From NCBI GenBank assembly GCA_910577155.1, contig CAJTMS010000002.1, positions 19,446-81,354 on the forward strand: a DNA stretch of 61,909 bases, read 5' to 3'. Positions within the stretch are counted from its first letter, which is position 1, and each line of letters starts with the position of its first letter. The notes under the pieces were generated by a model. The model was not told where the DNA came from and did no database searches. It worked only from the letters and a program-made list of their open reading frames with translations. The stretch is from an uncultured Mailhella sp. GTDB taxonomy: Bacteria > Desulfobacterota > Desulfovibrionia > Desulfovibrionales > Desulfovibrionaceae. The position numbers and the translations under genes were made by a program. This document shows positions 45,123 to 53,700 of this stretch, piece by piece.

Positions 45123-46156
45123 AAAGTTTTTTAATCCGATTAGCTTTCAATAACGCTCTGCGTAAAAAGATTTGGTCAAGGATTGCCATGCAATTAAAAT
45201 ATGGCGTTCCTTTGCTTATCATTTTTCAAAATTTAGCAAAGCAATACAAAAAAAATGCGGTATTGTCTGCAATTTTCAATGATATTTATGAAGAGTACAA
45301 GGGACAAGGACTGGCAGGGGCATTGAAACAATATGTTCCTTACGATGAACTCATGCTCATAGAGAGCTGCGAAAGCGGCGGAAAACTCCATGAAGGTTTT
45401 GAACTTGCCGAACGTATTATAAACGCAAAAGATACCATTAGAAAAGCCATAAGATCTGCGCTTACTTATCCAAGTTTTTTATTTGCATTGCTTATCATAA
45501 TATTGCTTTTGGCTGCATTTGTATTAATCCCAGGTTTTGAGGGGATTGCCAATCCGGCAGAATGGCAGGGTTTTGGCTATCTTTTGTATGCGGTTTCAAG
45601 TTTTTTAGGTTCTGTTTACGGAGCGGTTTTTGGAATATTCTTTGTCTTCGGAGTAGCTTTTACTTTTTATAGTTTCCCAAACTATACCGGAGAATACAGA
45701 ACGTTCCTTGATAAATTCCCGCCGTTTTCAATCTATCGCATGATTGTAGGCTCAACCTGGCTTTTTACGTTTTCCAGTATGATGAAAGCAGGCAAGCAGC
45801 AGGTTGATATTCTGCATGATATGGCAAGTTCTGACATCTCTACTCCATACTTAAAAGACAGAATAAACAAAATTCTTGAAAACTTCGGGAAAAAGAAATT
45901 CGGTGACGCACTGTTATTAGCTGATACCGGTTTTCCTGACGAGGAACTTATCAACGATTTAAAAACCTATGCGGAACTTCCGGAGTTTGAGGACAAACTC
46001 TATAAAATATCCGAGGACTGGATAAAACAGGGCGAACAAAAACTTATGGAGCAGGCTAAAATTGTGCAAACAGCGTGTTTGGTTTTAATAACTGTAATAA
46101 TTATAGGTATTATTTTAGCCTATAAAGAAATATCAATGTCTTTAGGAGGAATTTAA
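45119..46156 (+). CDS. pilR: PilR, GspF/PilC-type pilus platform protein
   Basis: A 345-aa polytopic inner-membrane protein of the T2SF family with the repeat of two GspF domains. Visible are LIESCESGGKLHEGFELAERII and several membrane helices (FALLIIILLLAAFVLIPGF; the C-terminal LITVIIIGIILAYKEI). It is the platform for the pilus rod. Overlaps pilQ by 4 nt; pilS follows after 2 nt. Confidence 0.92.
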   Translation: MKSFLIRLAFNNALRKKIWSRIAMQLKYGVPLLIIFQNLAKQYKKNAVLSAIFNDIYEEYKGQGLAGALKQYVPYDELMLIESCESGGKLHEGFELAERIINAKDTIRKAIRSALTYPSFLFALLIIILLLAAFVLIPGFEGIANPAEWQGFGYLLYAVSSFLGSVYGAVFGIFFVFGVAFTFYSFPNYTGEYRTFLDKFPPFSIYRMIVGSTWLFTFSSMMKAGKQQVDILHDMASSDISTPYLKDRINKILENFGKKKFGDALLLADTGFPDEELINDLKTYAELPEFEDKLYKISEDWIKQGEQKLMEQAKIVQTACLVLITVIIIGIILAYKEISMSLGGI

Positions 46157-46158
46157 TA

Positions 46159-46692
46159 ATGAAAAATTTGTTAGTAAAGAAAGTTTTATTTAAGAAAAGC
46201 AACGCTTTTCTGATTGCGGGAATAAGCGATTTGATGCTTGGTATTTTGGCTGGAGTATTTATTATTATAGCAGGGACAATGTATTTTTATTTTACTAAGT
46301 CAAGCGGAAACGTGCTCCAGTTTCAATCTGAAATCATACAACTTTCAAGCCGTGTATCTTCATTATTTACAGGTTCGAGCGGATATGGCGACTTAACCAA
46401 TGAAATTGCCATAAAAGGCGGAGCTGTTCCAAAAACTCTTATAAAAGGCTCCAATCTTGTTAATGCCTGGGGCGGAACTATTACACTTTCCCCTGCTGAT
46501 GATGAAAGCAGTTTTTTTATCGAAATTACCAATATCCCTGATGAGGAATGCAGCCAATTGGCAGGCAATCAGGTCAATAACTGGATAAGCCTGTCTGTCA
46601 ACAGTTCTGTGTTATCTGACGATTCTTCAACGTCAGATGTTATTAATTTATGCAATGCAGGAAAAAACACCTTAAAATACGAAGCAAGGTAA
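46159..46692 (+). CDS. pilS: PilS, type IVb major prepilin
   Basis: A 177-aa prepilin with leader and a hydrophobic stretch (DLMLGILAGVFIIIAGTMYFYF) as expected for IVb pilins. The processed part has the PilS pattern (GSNLVNAWGGTITLSP, DEECSQLAGNQ, then a C-terminal Cys for the disulphide). It is cleaved presumably by PilU. Follows pilR by 2 nt. Confidence 0.87.
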   Translation: MKNLLVKKVLFKKSNAFLIAGISDLMLGILAGVFIIIAGTMYFYFTKSSGNVLQFQSEIIQLSSRVSSLFTGSSGYGDLTNEIAIKGGAVPKTLIKGSNLVNAWGGTITLSPADDESSFFIEITNIPDEECSQLAGNQVNNWISLSVNSSVLSDDSSTSDVINLCNAGKNTLKYEAR

Positions 46693-46696
46693 TTTT

Positions 46697-47125
46697 ATGA
46701 AAATGTTTTTGTTTTTAGCTTTTGCTGTTATGCTGCTTTCCATTTATTCGCCAAAAGATTTTGAAGAAACGGATACTTCGGCAGAAGTAACGGCTTTGAA
46801 TTTCCTTGTCTACCGTAAAAATGTCATGGATTATGTTTTTAAACATAATCCTGAGCAAGGAGTTATTGAGGACAAGGATATTGAATTTCCAAGCGGATTT
46901 GTCAATCAAAACTGGAAAGCCCGAATTCAAGGCAATGTCTTATATGTTTACGGCAAAGCCACAAAGGAAGAAACAGCGCAGGCACAAAAACAAACCATGT
47001 ATTCCCATAGTGTGGGTTCAAAAAAGAACGGTCTTTTTTACCCGCACTATGCAACACCGCCGACTGTATTGCCCGGCTTCATCGATGAGGGCGATTTAGT
47101 CAGCATTTTGGAGATTACAGAATGA
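46697..47125 (+). CDS. pilM: PilM-family pilus protein
   Basis: A 142-aa secreted or membrane-anchored protein with N-terminal hydrophobic segment, NFLVYRKNVMDYVFKHNP and a Gly/Pro-containing C-terminus, the pattern of IVb PilM. Its role in R64 pilus assembly is essential but not defined. It overlaps pilV by 4 nt. In R64 pilM is upstream of pilN, so the order differs here. Confidence 0.75.
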   Translation: MKMFLFLAFAVMLLSIYSPKDFEETDTSAEVTALNFLVYRKNVMDYVFKHNPEQGVIEDKDIEFPSGFVNQNWKARIQGNVLYVYGKATKEETAQAQKQTMYSHSVGSKKNGLFYPHYATPPTVLPGFIDEGDLVSILEITE

Positions 47126-48252
47126 GAAAATCCAATGCATACGGCTTGGGCAGCGCAATGCTTGGCATACTTATATTATTGAGTTTGCTTCCGGCTATAG
47201 CTTCACAGATAAATGAGGGGTTGACCTATCTCAAAAAAAGAAGCGCTGCGGATCACTTGAAGCAGGTCAATCTTGCAGCCGGTGAATATATAAAACTTCA
47301 TCATGCGGAGTTATTGCAAAAATGCACGGCAACAAAAGGCGAAACTGTCACTATCAAGGATTTGAAAGATGATGATTTACTGCCTGACGGTTTTGTGGAA
47401 CGCAATGTCTGGTATCAGGATTATAAAATATATATCAGACAGCCAAAGGACAAGGAACTGCAAGGAATAGTGCTTACCGACAGCAATGGCAAAAATTATG
47501 ACAATAATTTTATCAATACAATCATTCCCAGCGCGGCGACTTTTTTAGGCGGAGCTGGAGGATTTGTGCCGAGCGGACAGTTACCCAATCAGTCAACAAA
47601 CAGTATCATGGGAAGTTACGGCATGTGGGAATTTGATTTAAATAAATCAGGTATCCCAAGTCCTGGCGCGGGGCATTTGGCTGCACTGGCGACCTTCGGT
47701 AGTTCTGAACTTGGGCTTGATTTTTTATACCGTGTGGCAGTTCCGGGCGAACCTGAACTTAATGCCATGCAGACAAACTTGGATATGACCGACCACGATA
47801 TAAATGATTTGAGAAGTATCAAGCTTGTGTCACATAATTATGATGAGTTTTTATGTGATGACACGGAAAATGAAAACAGGCTTTTTTATGATGAGGACGA
47901 GGGCTTGTATATTTGCAGGAACGGCGAAGCTGTAACGGTAAACGATACGGGTAACAGTATTATGATGAAAGATGCCGCCATTGCAAGTAACGGAGATTAT
48001 ATTGACAAGCCGATTTGTCCAAGCGGTACAAATACGCAGCCATATATTTTTGTATCGCCAAGTATTGTAGCGTCAGGCGAGGAAGCTGTGCATTTAGCGT
48101 CTGTCCAAGCTTGGGCAACTGATGTGGACGATACAAAATGGCAAATTCATTTGCGTGTTTTGAATAAAAAAGAGGAATGGATTTATCCCGCTCCGGATTA
48201 CAACAAGATGACGGTTGTGACATTATGTGGAAAAAGTATTTCAACACCTTAG
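47122..48252 (+). CDS. pilV: PilV, type IVb minor pilin/adhesin
   Basis: A 376-aa minor pilin with a class-III-like leader and hydrophobic segment (LGSAMLGILILLSLLPAIAS), a middle with LNAMQTNLDMTDHDINDL (typical of PilV shaft domains) and a C-terminal receptor-binding part. In R64 the C-terminus is shuffled by the rci recombinase to choose recipients. No alternative C-terminal segments are seen here. It overlaps pilM by 4 nt and pilT by 28 nt. Confidence 0.85.
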   Translation: MRKSNAYGLGSAMLGILILLSLLPAIASQINEGLTYLKKRSAADHLKQVNLAAGEYIKLHHAELLQKCTATKGETVTIKDLKDDDLLPDGFVERNVWYQDYKIYIRQPKDKELQGIVLTDSNGKNYDNNFINTIIPSAATFLGGAGGFVPSGQLPNQSTNSIMGSYGMWEFDLNKSGIPSPGAGHLAALATFGSSELGLDFLYRVAVPGEPELNAMQTNLDMTDHDINDLRSIKLVSHNYDEFLCDDTENENRLFYDEDEGLYICRNGEAVTVNDTGNSIMMKDAAIASNGDYIDKPICPSGTNTQPYIFVSPSIVASGEEAVHLASVQAWATDVDDTKWQIHLRVLNKKEEWIYPAPDYNKMTVVTLCGKSISTP

Positions 48253-48725
48253 TTTTTTTATTATTGGTTTTTACTCCAAATGTGGCAAGTGCAAAAACCA
48301 TGCTTGACGATTTTATTAGTGCCGGAAAGCATTATAACATTGCTCCGCAGCTGCTCATAGCTATTGCTAAGACAGAAACAAGCCTTAATCCCTGGGCGGT
48401 CAATGTACAGGGAAAAGGATATTTTCCAAAGACAAAGGAAGAAGCTCTTAGAATTGCCGGAAAGGCGTATAATGAGCGGAAAAGTTTTGATATTGGCATT
48501 ATGCAGATAAATGTTTGGTGGCTGAGGAAATACGGCATTTCTCTTGAAACTGCCATTGAACCGCAAAACAACATTATTATAGGTGCATTTATCCTCAAAA
48601 ATGAAATCAATCGGCACGGGCTGAATTGGAAAGCTGTGGCAAGCTATCATACGCCGGTTCACCGCAACCCTACACGCGGCAAATACTATGCTGCCAAAGT
48701 GGTTAAAAATTTAAAAGGAAAATAA
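48225..48725 (+). CDS. pilT: PilT-like lytic transglycosylase
   Basis: A 166-aa periplasmic SLT-family transglycosylase: signal peptide (about 1-21), catalytic Glu in AIAKTETSLNPWAVN, the GIMQINVWW motif and ASYHTP. It opens the cell wall for pilus or T4SS assembly. In R64 the gene called pilT encodes such an enzyme, unlike the PilT retraction motor of IVa systems. The ATG at 48225 lies inside the end of pilV. Confidence 0.9.
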   Translation: MWKKYFNTLVFLLLVFTPNVASAKTMLDDFISAGKHYNIAPQLLIAIAKTETSLNPWAVNVQGKGYFPKTKEEALRIAGKAYNERKSFDIGIMQINVWWLRKYGISLETAIEPQNNIIIGAFILKNEINRHGLNWKAVASYHTPVHRNPTRGKYYAAKVVKNLKGK

Positions 48726-49166
48726 ATGATTTTGGCTATTTTGCTGTTCTTTTTAATTATTTTGTCATGGCAGGATTATAAAGAACAGATGATTTATAAT
48801 GCTATACCAATAACCGGCTGTGTTATTGGGATTATTTGCAATTATTTTGCAAATAATTTCAATAATGCCTTTATCGGTCTATGCTTTGGATTTATTGTCC
48901 TTGGTGTGATTTATTTTGCTATTTTGAAAATAAAAAAATTTGAAGGAATTGGTTTTGGCGATGTGCTTACAAGCGCAATGATAGGAGCTTTTTTAGGGGT
49001 GAACGAAACCTATTTAAGTTTATGTTTTGGTTTTTGTTTGGGATTTTTGTTTTGTTTTCTGTTTAAGAAAAAGAAAGTGGCTTTAATTCCATTTTTTACT
49101 TTTGGAGTAATGATTACGCAGATTTTAGGAGTGTTTTATGAAATTCATGTATTCAATTTTGGTTAG
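48726..49166 (+). CDS. pilU: PilU, A24-type prepilin peptidase
   Basis: A 146-aa polytopic aspartic peptidase without the N-terminal methylase domain: Asp in SWQDYKEQMIYN and the second Asp in GFGDVLTSAMIGAFLG. It cleaves PilS, and perhaps PilV, leaders. It starts directly after the pilT stop and overlaps the second collar gene by 29 nt. Confidence 0.9.
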   Translation: MILAILLFFLIILSWQDYKEQMIYNAIPITGCVIGIICNYFANNFNNAFIGLCFGFIVLGVIYFAILKIKKFEGIGFGDVLTSAMIGAFLGVNETYLSLCFGFCLGFLFCFLFKKKKVALIPFFTFGVMITQILGVFYEIHVFNFG

Positions 49167-49689
49167 CTGCCTTTTATGTATCGGGCAAGCTCAAGCTTTT
49201 GATAAATTATTTGACGCAACAAGTTTTGACCCGCAGCCAATACTTGTGCAAGCTAAAAATAATTCTGTTCCTATCGGGACGGTTATAGCTTGGGCTAAAG
49301 AAATAATACCCGAAGGCTGGCTTGAATGTAACGGGCAAGCTGTAAATGAAACACTGTATCCGGATTTACATGTTCTCATGCCTCATACCCCCGATTATCG
49401 TGACAGATTTTTACAGGGAACAGGAATAAACCCGGTAGGAGAAAGAATTGAAGCAGGAATTCCTAATCTTAAAGGAGTAGCAGGTGCATTTTATGGGGAT
49501 TTGGGAGGTAATTATGGGCTTTTTAGAACATATAATGTCGATAATGTTCCGGTAGGAGCAAGTTTTATAATGCCAAGAAGAGGTCAACTTGAATTTAACG
49601 CTAACCGCTACAATCCAATATATAAAGATAATGTAAATACAGTACAGCCTCCAACAGTTGTAGTCAAATATATAATAAAGGCGGAATAA
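49138..49689 (+). CDS. Secreted phage tail-collar-like domain protein (copy 2)
   Basis: 183 aa: signal peptide ending near AQA, then ATSFDPQPILVQAKNN and VPIGTVIAWAKEIIPEGWLECNG, closely matching copy 1 at 24633, with the identical terminal VKYIIKAE. The central loops differ, as expected for a binding surface. No AT tract is present. AGGAG precedes the ATG at 49138. Placed at the end of the pil genes, it may be a pilus-associated adhesin; this is inference. Confidence 0.75.
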   Translation: MKFMYSILVSCLLCIGQAQAFDKLFDATSFDPQPILVQAKNNSVPIGTVIAWAKEIIPEGWLECNGQAVNETLYPDLHVLMPHTPDYRDRFLQGTGINPVGERIEAGIPNLKGVAGAFYGDLGGNYGLFRTYNVDNVPVGASFIMPRRGQLEFNANRYNPIYKDNVNTVQPPTVVVKYIIKAE

Positions 49690-49702
49690 TAAGGAGTAGA
49701 TT

Positions 49703-49954
49703 ATGAAATCAGAACAACAAGAAATACTTGAAAATCGTGCAGCATATCAAAATAAAGCGACAGAAAATCAATGCCCTAACTGCGATGAGCCTCTTGTCTT
49801 TGCGTTAAAAGACAATTATCATGAGTTTTCAATGGGACTGTCAACAGTTTTACAGCTGCTTCTTGTTGCAGAAGAACAGGGATATGTGCCCAAATTGCCT
49901 GATGAATGGAAAGTACAAATTTTAAATGAATTTTACATGGTAAAAAGGGAGTGA
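49703..49954 (+). CDS. Small zinc-ribbon-like protein following collar protein
   Basis: 83-aa soluble protein with a CPNCDEPL knuckle and a helical C-terminal half. AAGGAG lies before the ATG. It occupies the same slot as the 25249 gene behind the other collar gene and may be a dedicated partner. A terminator follows. I do not recognise a family. Confidence 0.65.
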   Translation: MKSEQQEILENRAAYQNKATENQCPNCDEPLVFALKDNYHEFSMGLSTVLQLLLVAEEQGYVPKLPDEWKVQILNEFYMVKRE

Positions 49955-49971
49955 ATTTTAAAAATAAAGAA

Positions 49972-49991
49972 AAGCCCCAAAATTGGGGCTT
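49972..49991. terminator. Bidirectional terminator at end of transfer/pilus operon
   Basis: AAGCCCCAA and TTGGGGCTT as 9-bp arms with a 2-nt loop. It has a T-rich run on the minus-strand side and a T/A-rich run on the plus side. It separates the plus-strand pil genes from the minus-strand small membrane gene pair. Confidence 0.8.
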
Positions 49992-50033
49992 AACTTATTA
50001 TTTTTATTATATTTTATTTTTTAATAAACAAAA

Positions 50034-50120
50034 CTATTTTTTTTTGAGTTCTCGCAATCCAAAAAATACAGCAATAGTTCCAACTATTACAATGAATGAA
50101 CCAACAATAATATATTGCAT
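50034..50120 (-). CDS. Tiny membrane protein, pair A second gene (28 aa)
   Basis: MQYIIVGSFIVIVGTIAVFF, then GLRELKKK: one membrane helix followed by a basic tail. AAGGAG, located in the last codons of the previous small gene, lies 6 nt before the ATG. The start is immediately after the stop of the 57-aa gene. The layout matches the pair at 57002-57270. Function unknown. Confidence 0.65.
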   Translation of the reverse strand: MQYIIVGSFIVIVGTIAVFFGLRELKKK

Positions 50121-50294
50121 TTACTTCTCCTTTTTGTTTAACATATTTACAATCCAAGCAAGTAATACTGCGAAAAATAAGGAAATACCACTTAGGTAAA
50201 TGCTATTTTCTTTATTTTCGAAAAGACTGATTAAAATACACCCAGCAGAAACGTTAAAAAAACAATCTGCTAATTTTGAAAGTATTGTTTTCAT
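50121..50294 (-). CDS. Small two-helix membrane protein, pair A first gene (57 aa)
   Basis: A 57-aa protein with two membrane helices and a terminal MLNKKEK. NVSAGCILISLFENK aligns with NFSVGCFLLGVFEKA of the 57002 gene. AGAGGA lies 4 nt before the ATG. It is transcribed divergently from the large helicase gene; together they bound a 450-nt gap. Similar in form to small DUF6722-like membrane proteins, but this is only a resemblance. Confidence 0.65.
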   Translation of the reverse strand: MKTILSKLADCFFNVSAGCILISLFENKENSIYLSGISLFFAVLLAWIVNMLNKKEK

Positions 50295-50484
50295 TTATTC
50301 CTCTAGTGATAAATTATAAGTAGTTTTAGCCCAAAAAGCAATAGATAAAATTTCCTTGTCATAATTTTTACAATTTAATATACTCAGTTATCGTTAATTT
50401 TCTGCTTATTTTTTTTGCAGTTTTTACCTATTCTTATTTTGTAAAAACATTATTTTGTCTTTTAATCAATAATTGAAAGAGCAT

Positions 50485-50522
50485 TGCTCAATTTTCTCCT
50501 GCTCAATTTTTATTGGAGCAGC
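50485..50522. repeat. Direct repeat and hairpin upstream of pair A
   Basis: TGCTCAATTTT occurs at 50485-50495 and 50500-50510. CTGCTC (50499-50504) also pairs with GAGCAG (50516-50521). It lies in the gap between pair A and the helicase promoter. It may be a regulator site or part of the pair A promoter. Nothing else is seen in 50295-50590. Confidence 0.4.
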
Positions 50523-50590
50523 GCTTATTTGTTTAATAAGACAATTTTCAATTCACCATATCGTATTTTCCCCCATCATTAAGCAACCTG

Positions 50591-50626
50591 TTTTTTTGTA
50601 AAAAGGTATACCTTTTTACAAAAAAA
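50591..50626. promoter_or_regulatory. Perfect 36-bp palindrome, operator candidate O1
   Basis: Arms of 18 nt (50591-50608 and 50609-50626) are exact reverse complements, with core TGTAAAAAGGT/ACCTTTTTACA. It lies about 110 nt before the helicase start. The core recurs at 50682-50708 and as a half-site at 50647-50657. Confidence 0.75.
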
Positions 50627-50681
50627 TATTTGCACGAATTTACTTGTGGAAAAAGGTCTGTAAAAAATAAAAATAACATTT

Positions 50682-50721
50682 TGTAAAAAGGTTATTGACC
50701 TTTTTCCATTTTTCCTATAAC
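50682..50721 (+). promoter_or_regulatory. Operator O2 overlapping the helicase promoter
   Basis: TGTAAAAAGGT (50682-50692), a 5-nt spacer and ACCTTTTTCCA (50698-50708) form an imperfect copy of the O1 core. TTGACC (50695-50700) and TATAAC (50716-50721) would be the promoter boxes, with a 15-nt spacer. A bound repressor would block the -35 region. The regulator is not identified. Confidence 0.6.
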
Positions 50722-50740
50722 TTCAAATTAAGGATTTTGT

Positions 50741-53700
50741 ATGGCAAAGAAAAAATCTGCACAAAGGCAATTCAGCCTTCTGGAATTGATACCTGAGTGT
50801 ATCGAAGAACTAAGGCAGGAATGTGAAAAGGAAGAGGCATACACAAGGCGTATGCTTGGAAGTGACCAACCTGTAACCAATAAGGAGAATGAACATGTTA
50901 GACAGACAAATGGCAGCCGGACAAATAGCAATGAAAGTAATGGACAGGGAAATATTCAACTGGCTGGATTGGATGATGCCAAACTTTTCATCAACAACAG
51001 CCCTGAAAATTCTGGACAGGTGGGCGCTGAACAGTCCGGAGAAATTGAAAGAACTAGAGAAAATAGGGAACGGCGGAGAATTGCTCAACAGGTTCGCAGG
51101 GCAAGTGGAACAGGAAACCGAAGCGATGGAAACGAGCAGGTATTGGGAGTTGATAGACAGCGGACTGAACCACTGGGAAGCATTGGAAATGATGGGGATA
51201 AAAACAGAACTTTAACAAACTATGTTATCACTGAAAGTGATAACATAGGAGTTGGAACTCCAAAGCAAAAGTACCGGGACAATATTAATGCTTTAAAAGT
51301 TCTTTATCATTTAAGAAAAGAAAAAGCGGTAGCTGCAACCAAGGAAGAACAGACGCTTCTCGTTAAATATGTCGGCTGGGGCGGACTTCCTCAGGTTTTT
51401 GACGAGCAAAATCAGGACTGGCAAAAGGAATATAAAGAACTCAAAGCATTATTGTCTGAAGAAGATTATAAGAACGCCCGCCGTTCCACTCAGGACGCAC
51501 ATTTTACGCCAAAAAACATTATTGATACCATGTATCAAGGATTAAAACAATTCGGCGTCAAAGATACAGTCAGGATTTTAGAGCCGGCAGCAGGGATAGG
51601 TAATTTTATAGGTTTTAAGCCTCAGGATTTTAATGCAAACTTTACAACAATAGAACAGGATACTGTTTCTGCTGATATTTTAGGATATTTATATCCTCAA
51701 GAAAAGAAATTTATAACTCCATATCAAGAAACATTATTTAAAAGCCCTCTTTTTGACATAACCATAGGTAATCCGCCTTTCGGGCAGACAAAACTCTATG
51801 ACAGGAATTTCCCGCAGCTGGATTTTTCCATGCATAACTATTTCATTGCAAAGTCAATGGAATTGGTCAAAGAAGGCGGGCTTGGCGCATTTGTTGTCAG
51901 CCGTTATTTTTTGGACAGCGCGGACAGCAGGCACAGAGAATTTATTGCTGAAAATTCCCATTTTTTAGGGGCAATCCGTTTGCCCAATACGGCGTTTAAA
52001 CAAAATGCATTAACAGAAGTGACAACCGATATCGTTTTCTTTCAAAAGAAAACAGAACAGGAAAAACAGAACAACGTCACAAAAGGTTATGCCGATTGGG
52101 TAAATACCGCTGAAAAAGAGTTTGAACAAAAAGTTAATGTTACTTTTTTGGGCAGACCTATCCCGTCATCTTTTCATTCTGAAAAAATCAATAAATATTT
52201 TATCGACAAACCTGAACAGGTTATCGGCAGCCTTGAATTCATAAGCAGCCGTTTTGGCAAAGAACTCAGCTGCGTTCCCAATAACGACGTTGATATGAAT
52301 ACAGCAATGCAAAACGCATTGCAGACGCTGCCCAAGAATATTTTTGACAATGCCATTACCCATAAAAATTTATTGACTGCTCCCAGGGAATATACGGAAC
52401 TTGAAAAGCGTATTCTCAATTCCGACAGGTTTAAAAAATTAAAAGTTGATTCATTAATTGATAGTACAAACGGCAGGATTTATAAAAAGTCTCAGGGAGA
52501 AACCGGGGAATTCATACTCAAGGAAGTTCCCTTGCGGTATTCAACGGATTTTCAGCGTATTTCAGGATTAATTCAAATCCGTGACAATTTGCGGACACTT
52601 TTTGAACTGGAAAAAAGCCCTGAAAATAACGAAGCTGAAATTGAAAAATACCGTTCCAGGCTTAATGGCAGCTATAATCATTTTGTAAACAAATTCGGCT
52701 TACTGAACTCCGACAAAAACAGGAATATTTTTGCCGAAGACCCCGAAGCGACGCTTATCCAAGCCCTGGAAGTTGATTATGATAAAGGTGTTTCCAAAAA
52801 GACTGCATTAAAAGAAGGTGTTGAACCAAGACGGGCAAACGCAAAAAAAGCAAGCATTTTTTCAAAACGGTGTTTTTATGCCATTGAACCGGTAAAGTCG
52901 GCTGGAACTTCCAAAGAAGCTTTGCTTATTTCTTTGCGTGAACGCGGCGCTATAGATTTTGAACACATGGCGGCGCTTGTCGGCAAATCAGAAGAGGAAG
53001 TGAAGCAGGAACTGACAGGAACATTTATTTTTGAAAACCCCGAAACACAAAAGTATGAAATTGCCGACAAGTATTTGACCGGCAATGTGAGAAAAAAACT
53101 TGCCATAGCTAAAAAAGCGGCAGCAGACAATCCACAGTATCAAATGAATGTACAGGCGTTAGAAAAAGCAATGCCCAAGGATATTGAGCCTGCTGACATC
53201 AGCGTCCATTTCGGGTCAACGTGGATACCCGAAGAAGATATGAAGCAATTTATCAATGAAGTGATAGGCGAAATGCCCTGGAACAAGAATGAACTTCATT
53301 ATCTTCCTGAAATTGGCAAATGGGCTGTGAATATCGGCTTCTATAATAATTCTGTGAATAAGTATATTTTTGGCACGGAAGAGTATCCGGCTTCAAAAAT
53401 AATCAAATCATTGCTTGAAAATACCAATATAAAAGTAATGAAAGATTCCGACCAAACGGACGACAAAGGCAAGCCAATCAGAATTGTTGATACAGACGCA
53501 ACTGCCGCCGCAATGGAAAAGGCGGAAAAAATCCAGGAAGCGTTTAAAAACTGGATTTGGAATGATGAGGACAGGCGTAACCGTTTGGCGAAGCTCTATA
53601 ATGAAAAATTCAATACGCATGTGCCGGTGCAGTATGACGGCAGCCATGTGGAGCTTGTCGGTGCCTCTTATGGCATAACGCTTCGGGAACATCAAAAAAA

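Noticed and set aside
47122..48252. R64-like shufflon at the pilV 3' end
   Set aside because: No alternative C-terminal segments, no repeated crossover sites and no Rci-type recombinase adjacent to pilV.
49951..50199. 82-aa plus-strand ORF after the 83-aa gene
   Set aside because: It reads through the bidirectional terminator and lies antisense to two small genes with good RBS.
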